Assembly: GCF_934725225.1 (NCBI RefSeq)
Contig: NZ_CAKVAM010000001.1
Coordinates: 310,001-374,000, forward strand
Direction of reading: 5' to 3'
Length of the DNA stretch: 64,000 nt
Source of the DNA: an uncultured Treponema sp.
GTDB lineage: Bacteria > Spirochaetota > Spirochaetia > Treponematales > Treponemataceae
Positions 59,394 to 64,000 of the stretch are shown one piece after another (position 1 is the first letter of the stretch; every line of letters begins with the position of its first letter). The notes beneath the pieces were generated by a model. That model searched no databases and was not told the DNA's origin. It saw only the letters and a program-made list of their open reading frames with translations. The translations under genes were made by a program, and so were the position numbers.

Positions 59394-59459
59394 CTTTCCG
59401 CACGTTGTTGAAGTTGCTTTCCGTTGATTTTAAAAACTCCGTACATTATCCTAGGCTAT

Positions 59460-60350
59460 ATGAAAAAATTTCTTTTGCTATTGATTTCGCTTTTGTTATT
59501 AACTTCCTGTAATATAGCCCGCAACAAAGCTAAAATTTCATCTGATAATTCAGAATCTTCAGTAGCTGCTAAAAAATATTATTTTTCCACTGACTATCAT
59601 TTTATGGCGTACAATCCTGATTTTATGGGCAAAGCCATGAATTATGCCTATCAGGAATATTCCGGGGTTACTGTTCCTGTGCTGGTTTTAGCGGATTCTT
59701 GTTTCAAAAAAAGCAAGTATTCTTCTCCATATTTGAGGCTAACCAATATTTCTGCTAAAAAAATCACGCAGGCGGAAATCTTTTTTGAAAATACGAAAAA
59801 TACTGATAATGAAAGCTTGCTTGTTGCACTCGATTTGCTTCCTGGAGATAGTTGCAATGTCAATCTGACCGATTCATTTTTAGGAGATAATGAATATCGC
59901 TTGGATAAAATAAATTTTTACTTTCAGGATGATACCATGCTTTCTTTTTCTGCGGATGATTTTTCTCATTTTCCGGAGCTTGCGGATTTTGACTTGTCTG
60001 GTTCAGGAACTTTTTTTCTAAAAGGAAACGAGGGATACTATTATTTGTTGATTAAAAACCGCAAGGAACACGACGAAAACGCAGGATTTTTCAGGCTGAG
60101 CATTACAAAAGAAACCGGCGAAGAGACAATTGTTGAAAAAAATATTTCTTATAGCAGCGAAGATAATGCTTATTCATATAGATTATGGGATGAAAACTGG
60201 GGCATTGAGGATTTTTGTTTTGCAAAAAATGTTGCTGTTGAATTCCGCTCTCCAGACGGCAAAACAATATTCGAAGAAATTACAGATTCAGAACAGTTGG
60301 AAAAAATAAGCATGTGGGTAGCCGCGTTCTGTTATTTTGGCTGTAGATAA
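59460..60350 (+). CDS. Lipoprotein of unknown function
   Basis: 296 residues. Lipobox signal (MKKFLLLLISLLLLTSC), then a soluble domain containing TVPVLVLADSCFKKSKYSSPYLRLTN in outline, beta-rich, and a second half (~165-296) around ENAGFFRLSITKETGEE. No family recognised. No Shine-Dalgarno is evident before ATG 59460; codons are AT-rich like the rest of this stretch. Confidence 0.7.
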   Translation: MKKFLLLLISLLLLTSCNIARNKAKISSDNSESSVAAKKYYFSTDYHFMAYNPDFMGKAMNYAYQEYSGVTVPVLVLADSCFKKSKYSSPYLRLTNISAKKITQAEIFFENTKNTDNESLLVALDLLPGDSCNVNLTDSFLGDNEYRLDKINFYFQDDTMLSFSADDFSHFPELADFDLSGSGTFFLKGNEGYYYLLIKNRKEHDENAGFFRLSITKETGEETIVEKNISYSSEDNAYSYRLWDENWGIEDFCFAKNVAVEFRSPDGKTIFEEITDSEQLEKISMWVAAFCYFGCR

Positions 60351-60599
60351 GAAAAGAAGTTTGCAGTAAAACAAAAAACATTAATTTTTAAGAAATAGAG
60401 TTCTGCACGTTGTTTTTTGTTGACTTTTGAAAGAATGTAAATTATATTTTAAATGCTTCGTTGATAAAGCCAGCTACCCGTGCAAAGATTCTTTAATCAT
60501 GTCAATACTATAATATTTTTCTTGGTGTCAGATTTCTGTCGCTAGGTGTTAACGGGTCAAAAAAGACAATACAAATCTGATGCCCAAAAGGATGATATT

Positions 60600-61235
60600 A
60601 TGGACTCTATTGAATATTTTAAATTGCAGGCAAAAAATCTTTTTAAAGATTATCAAAGCCGTTCGTTTGATGAAAATAAAAATCTTTACATTTTTAAACC
60701 TAAATTCTTTGATGTGAATACAATCTTTTCTGATTTTGGCTTGCCATTTCAGAAAGAAGATTTTTTGTTTACATTGACTAATTCCCAGCATACAATTGCA
60801 AAAATTGCAGGCTTTTCGAATTGGACTGATTTAAAATCTGCTTGTAATGAAAATGCTCCTGAAGTTGAAACTGCAAAAAAGATTCTCAACAACTCACGTT
60901 ATAAACTACCTTCAAAAAATAATGTAATTTCAGTTGAAAAAAATAAATCAAAACTTCTTCCTGCTCCTCAGAATTTTTATGCTTGGATGATTCCAAATAT
61001 TGTAGGAACTGCCTATGATTTTTCATTTAATCCTGTAGAATACGCTGTGAAGTATATGATTTACTACAGCAACGAAAATGATGTTTCCACTGCAAAGCCC
61101 ATGGCAGAAGGTCCTTTTTCCCCTATTAAGCATATAGATAGAACTGGAAGTAACGATGCGCCGTATTATTGGGTTCGTGCTTTTGACGGAAAGAATTATG
61201 GCGAATGGTCAGAAATAGCACAAAAGAACAGATAG
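60600..61235 (+). CDS. Unknown protein with an AQH-like N-terminal domain and fibronectin-like C-terminal part
   Basis: 211 residues. The N-terminal ~80 residues (SIEYFKLQAKNLFKDY, then LTNSQHTIAKIAGFSNWTDLKSA) follow a pattern I know from small stand-alone or appended bacterial domains of unknown role. The C-terminal part (~115-205: PAPQNFYAWMIPN, PYYWVRAFDGKNYGEWSE) looks like a single fibronectin type III strand pattern. AAGGA before ATG 60600. The next gene starts 16 bases later, so the two are probably one transcript. Confidence 0.65.
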   Translation: MDSIEYFKLQAKNLFKDYQSRSFDENKNLYIFKPKFFDVNTIFSDFGLPFQKEDFLFTLTNSQHTIAKIAGFSNWTDLKSACNENAPEVETAKKILNNSRYKLPSKNNVISVEKNKSKLLPAPQNFYAWMIPNIVGTAYDFSFNPVEYAVKYMIYYSNENDVSTAKPMAEGPFSPIKHIDRTGSNDAPYYWVRAFDGKNYGEWSEIAQKNR

Positions 61236-61250
61236 CGACGAGGGGAAAAT

Positions 61251-62279
61251 ATGATGACAAACATAAACGACTTTACAGAAGAAAGAATCTGCACATATAA
61301 AGATGAAATTTATTCAGTCCGCGACAACGGAGCTGTTATGCGTCATTCAAAACCAGAAAAACGCAAAAGAAAACTTGATGATGAATGGACTTTTGGAACT
61401 TCAATAAATGAAAAAGGCTATCCGTGCATTGCACAGCAAGTAATTCATAGAATTGTAGCAACAGCATTTCTTGGTGAACCGCCTTCAAAAAATCATGTTG
61501 TTGACCACATAAACACAAATAGACAGGACAATCGCTCTTCAAATCTTCGCTGGGTAACACGGCTGGAAAATATAATCTTGAATCCTATTACCTGCAAAGA
61601 AATTGAAGGTCTGACAGGAATGAAAATAGAAGATGTTCTAAAAGACATAACTGTTCTTCACAACTTTGATTTACCGCCAAATATTTCTTGGATGAGAACT
61701 GTAAATCAAAAAGAATCTGATTCTTGCCTTGAAAATCTTACAAAATGGGCAAACCAGAATTCGCCTAAAAATATTTCTGCTGGCGGCAGTCTTGGAGAAT
61801 GGGTATTTCGAACAAGAAAAAATATTTTCAAATATGAATATCCAGAAGGATTTGAAAAGTCTGACGGAACAAAACCTGATATTATAATGTCGCTTTCGCC
61901 AAATGCGGCGCAAGACAAAACAAGATGGCATATTCCGGCAGAATTTCCTTGCTGTCCATCTAAAATAACAGAAACTCCGTTGCAGGATTATTTTGAAAAT
62001 CTAAAACAAGAAAAAATATTCAGCAAAACTAAACAGTATTCTTCTTCTGTATTGGAAGCTGCATTGCATGAAGATATGATAATTGTAAAAGCAGAAAGTC
62101 GCGAAATAAATGCGATAAAACCGTGGAGTCTCTGCACTATTACCTTTGAGAACAATCTTTTTGTCCACCGAGTTTATATGACTTGCTTTAGAAAAGAAAG
62201 TGCAGATAAATATTTTCTTGTTCTTCAAGGACGAGAAAACGAGTGGACAGGCGGCTCTGTTTTTGATGAGTTTTGCTGA
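61251..62279 (+). CDS. HNH-endonuclease-like protein with a long novel C-terminal region
   Basis: 342 residues. Residues ~65-110 form an HNH site of the homing-endonuclease type: HRIVATAFLGEPPS, VVDHINTNRQDNRSSNLRWVT. The ~230-residue remainder has no recognised domain. It could be a solitary homing/HNH nuclease or part of an unknown defence or signalling pair with the gene before it. GAGGGG lies six bases before the ATG. It ends 34 bases before a lipoprotein gene. Confidence 0.8.
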   Translation: MMTNINDFTEERICTYKDEIYSVRDNGAVMRHSKPEKRKRKLDDEWTFGTSINEKGYPCIAQQVIHRIVATAFLGEPPSKNHVVDHINTNRQDNRSSNLRWVTRLENIILNPITCKEIEGLTGMKIEDVLKDITVLHNFDLPPNISWMRTVNQKESDSCLENLTKWANQNSPKNISAGGSLGEWVFRTRKNIFKYEYPEGFEKSDGTKPDIIMSLSPNAAQDKTRWHIPAEFPCCPSKITETPLQDYFENLKQEKIFSKTKQYSSSVLEAALHEDMIIVKAESREINAIKPWSLCTITFENNLFVHRVYMTCFRKESADKYFLVLQGRENEWTGGSVFDEFC

Positions 62280-62313
62280 TATTTATGATATTATATTCAA
62301 GGAGATTCTAACT

Positions 62314-62691
62314 ATGAAAAAACTGATTTCAATTTTTACTTTGCTGTTTGCTTGCTTTATGTTGTTTTCTTGTGCAAGTGGAACTGCTTTTGTTACTGGG
62401 AAAAAGAGACCTTCTGTAAATCCTGACAGGATTTCTATATATACAGAACCTCCAGAAGATTATGAAGTTATTGGAATTGTGTCTGCTTCCAGTGATTCAG
62501 GTTTTACCGACCAAGGAAGTTTGAACTATGCAATTGCGGAACTGAAAAAGCAGGCTGGAAAAATTGGTGCTAATGGAATTATTTTGGAAAGTATTTCTAA
62601 GTCAAATTCAGGAGGCTCATTTGTTGGTAATGTCTTTGTTGCTGATTCTGCGCAAAATGTTACTGGCAAAGCAATTTATGTTCTAAAATAA
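62314..62691 (+). CDS. Small lipoprotein of unknown function
   Basis: 125 residues. Lipobox signal (MKKLISIFTLLFACFMLFSC); the rest (YEVIGIVSASSDSGFTDQGSLNY, KKQAGKIGANGIILESI) resembles small YbjQ/DUF4156-like heavy-metal-type folds found in lipoproteins, which is a guess. AAGGAG precedes ATG 62314. Confidence 0.75.
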   Translation: MKKLISIFTLLFACFMLFSCASGTAFVTGKKRPSVNPDRISIYTEPPEDYEVIGIVSASSDSGFTDQGSLNYAIAELKKQAGKIGANGIILESISKSNSGGSFVGNVFVADSAQNVTGKAIYVLK

Positions 62692-62707
62692 ACTAGTTAC
62701 TGTTATT

Positions 62708-62736
62708 TTGACAATCCGCCATAGTGGTGGTATAAT
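62708..62736 (+). promoter_or_regulatory. Consensus sigma-70 promoter with a palindrome in its spacer
   Basis: TTGACA (62708-62713), 17-bp spacer, TATAAT (62731-62736): both hexamers and the spacing are ideal. The spacer holds CCGCCA-TAG-TGGTGG (62716-62730), complementary at 5 of 6 positions, as a repressor site would be. Confidence 0.88.
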
Positions 62737-62763
62737 ATTAACACTTTATTAGAAGGAGTAAAT

Positions 62764-63249
62764 ATGAAATTATCAAGAAAATCAAAGGTCGTATTGGTTT
62801 TGCTTGTGGTTGCGGCTTCTACTTGTTTTGCACAGAAATGGAAAGGCATTGTAAAAGGAATCGAAGGCAGAGTAGGCGGAAAGAACAATTCACAGCAGAC
62901 AACTGAATCAACTGAAAAAGAAAATACGCCTAAGTTGCCTGGTTTTAATATGAATGTAGATACAGGTCCACGTAATATAAAGAACTATAAATCAAAAAGA
63001 CCAGCCAAGATTCCAAATGAACCTTATCTTCAGGAAATGGCAAGGAAGAATGATAACGCAGAAAAAGCTCTGAAAAAAGAAGATTTTAAAAGAGCGTATG
63101 ATCTTTTTAACACACCTATTAAAGCTAAAGCCACAGAAAAAATATATGATGATTATGACGGCTACATGGCAATGATGGACTGGGAAAGAGATCTTTCAAG
63201 CTGGATTCATTCCTTTTATGAAGATCCAAACTATCAGGGAGAAAAATAA
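62764..63249 (+). CDS. Secreted protein of unknown function behind a consensus promoter
   Basis: 161 residues. Signal peptide (MKLSRKSKVVLVLLVVAASTCFA), a Gln/Thr/Glu linker, a basic stretch (NIKNYKSKRPAKIPNEPYLQE) and a helical C-terminus (DNAEKALKKEDFKRAYDLFN) that resembles a single TPR. AAGGAG is six bases before the ATG. Terminated by a strong hairpin 36 bases after the stop, so it is a single-gene unit. Confidence 0.75.
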   Translation: MKLSRKSKVVLVLLVVAASTCFAQKWKGIVKGIEGRVGGKNNSQQTTESTEKENTPKLPGFNMNVDTGPRNIKNYKSKRPAKIPNEPYLQEMARKNDNAEKALKKEDFKRAYDLFNTPIKAKATEKIYDDYDGYMAMMDWERDLSSWIHSFYEDPNYQGEK

Positions 63250-63284
63250 TCTCATTTGATTTTTTATAAAAATCTAAAAACAAG

Positions 63285-63336
63285 AGCCGTGCTGGAAAAT
63301 GCATTTAAATGCAAAATCCGGCACGGCTTTTTTTTC
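63285..63336 (+). terminator. Terminator after the secreted-protein gene
   Basis: AGCCGTGCTGGA (63285-63296) pairs with TCCGGCACGGCT (63317-63328), with an inner TGCATTT/AAATGCA helix, followed by eight or more T. Confidence 0.93.
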
Positions 63337-63360
63337 AAAAACTTGAATGGAAATAATATT

Positions 63361-63489
63361 CTATTCCAAAAGTCTTCCTGCTTTGTAGGATTCTTCAAGG
63401 TAGCTTGGGTTTTGGTAGTAAAGGTCTGTGTTGAAGTTTGAGATTTGGTCGCTTATAAATGAATTGAACACGTTTATTAAAGTTTCTTC
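63361..63489 (-). pseudogene. In-frame continuation of the acyl-CoA ligase beyond a TGA
   Basis: After TGA at 63490 the frame stays open for 42 codons to TAG (63361-63363): EETLINVFNSFISDQISNFN and onwards to YKAGRLLE. Composition looks like protein. It could be the old C-terminus cut off by a nonsense mutation. Confidence 0.45.
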
Positions 63490-64000
63490 TCATGATATTT
63501 TTCCTCGTTTTACTTTTTGGGTTGTGGTCATTTCGAGCGGCTGTTCTAGCATTGTGATTTTTGAGATGCGGGCATAAGGCTGAAGCTCCTTGTTTACTTT
63601 TGAGATTATTTTTTCAATTTCTGATTTTACTGATTCGTCTAGCGGAGAATTTTCTCTGTTTATGTTCAGTCTTGAAAAAAGGTCGTCGCTGGCATATACA
63701 AGCGCTTCGATTTGCTCGCTTTTTGTTGCTTTGTCTGCAATGTAGCCGCGCACTGTGATTTGCGCTATATCTGTAAAAAGCTGGAATGCGTTTTCAATTT
63801 CTTCCGGGTAAACGTTTTTGCCGCCTTCTGTAACAATCATGTTTTTTACGCGTCCTGCAAGAATAAGGTAGCCTTCGCTGTCCAGTTTTCCAAGGTCGCC
63901 GGTTTTAAAAAATCCGTCTGGAGTAAAAACTTTTGCGGTTTCTTCTTCCATGTTGTAGTAGCCTTTAAAAACCATCGGGCCTTTTACCGCTACTTCTCCG
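63490..64000 (-). CDS. Long-chain acyl-CoA synthetase / AMP-dependent ligase, C-terminal part (5' end outside the window)
   Basis: The visible 170 residues read GEVAVKGPMVFKGYYN, FFKTGDLGKLDSEGYLILAGRVKNMIVTEGGKNVYPEEIE, then ELQPYARISKITML and TTTQKVKRGKIS. These are the A8 hinge (GRVKNMIV), the catalytic-loop region and the A10 lysine segment of ANL ligases. It activates fatty acids as CoA thioesters. The stop TGA (63490-63492) follows the A10 segment at once, and the same frame continues 42 codons. Confidence 0.88.
   Translation of the reverse strand, partial: GEVAVKGPMVFKGYYNMEEETAKVFTPDGFFKTGDLGKLDSEGYLILAGRVKNMIVTEGGKNVYPEEIENAFQLFTDIAQITVRGYIADKATKSEQIEALVYASDDLFSRLNINRENSPLDESVKSEIEKIISKVNKELQPYARISKITMLEQPLEMTTTQKVKRGKIS

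Noticed and set aside
63490..63492. TGA read as selenocysteine in the acyl-CoA ligase
   Set aside because: No downstream SECIS-like hairpin was seen and the family has no selenocysteine at this place.

Overview
The window looks like chromosome of a Treponema-type spirochaete, probably a host-associated anaerobe. The supporting features are an archaeal-type phenylalanyl-tRNA synthetase beta chain, anaerobic ribonucleotide reductase (NrdDG), an Nfn-type ferredoxin:NADP reductase, an [FeFe]-hydrogenase, pyruvate phosphate dikinase, many lipoproteins, a 7TMR-DISM hybrid sensor kinase, moderately low GC with A/T-rich gaps, and homopolymeric G tracts of the kind treponemes use for phase variation. 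No rRNA, CRISPR array, transposase or prophage was seen.

Layout. 1-5.4 kb (minus): nfnAB, a lipoprotein with a switchable-looking promoter, an [FeFe]-hydrogenase, mgtC and an unknown gene. 5.5-12.3 kb (plus): complete trp operon, trpE-trpGD-trpCF-trpB-trpA, behind a near-consensus promoter. 12.4-17.4 kb: pheT with an added C-terminal tRNA-binding domain, proA, and a YefM/YoeB module. 17.5-21.2 kb: two small secreted proteins and a kinase/regulator hybrid carrying a G10 tract. 21.2-23.9 kb (minus): nrdDG behind candidate NrdR boxes. 24.2-37.4 kb (minus): an oligopeptide ABC transporter with a permease-ATPase fusion, dnaX, tonB-exbD-exbD-exbB and a TonB-dependent receptor. 37.8-48 kb: outer-membrane-type proteins, tRNA-Ile2, a chemotaxis receptor, YitT, asnB, a nucleosidase, a short Omp85-like protein, hsp20, and two candidate small RNAs. 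48.3-56.1 kb: ppdK with a histone-H1-like tail, a PHP phosphatase, folA, a sirtuin, an ABC-F ATPase and tRNA-Val. 56.1-63.3 kb: an accessory, AT-rich stretch with a five-unit 22-bp palindrome array, a lectin-fold lipoprotein with a G8 tract, two divergent toxin-antitoxin modules, an HNH protein and several lipoproteins. 63.4-64 kb: the 3' end of an acyl-CoA ligase gene, with an in-frame stop.

How it fits together. Nfn, hydrogenase, NrdDG and PPDK describe an anaerobic fermentative metabolism. Trp, Pro and Asn biosynthesis sit beside peptide uptake and a TonB-energised outer-membrane receptor. The most notable signals are non-coding: three G tracts (one inside a promoter spacer, two in reading frames where loss of one G gives an immediate stop), two roughly 85-nt RNAs exposing anti-Shine-Dalgarno sequences, the 22-bp array, and a family of dispersed hairpins whose stems covary while loop and flanks stay fixed.
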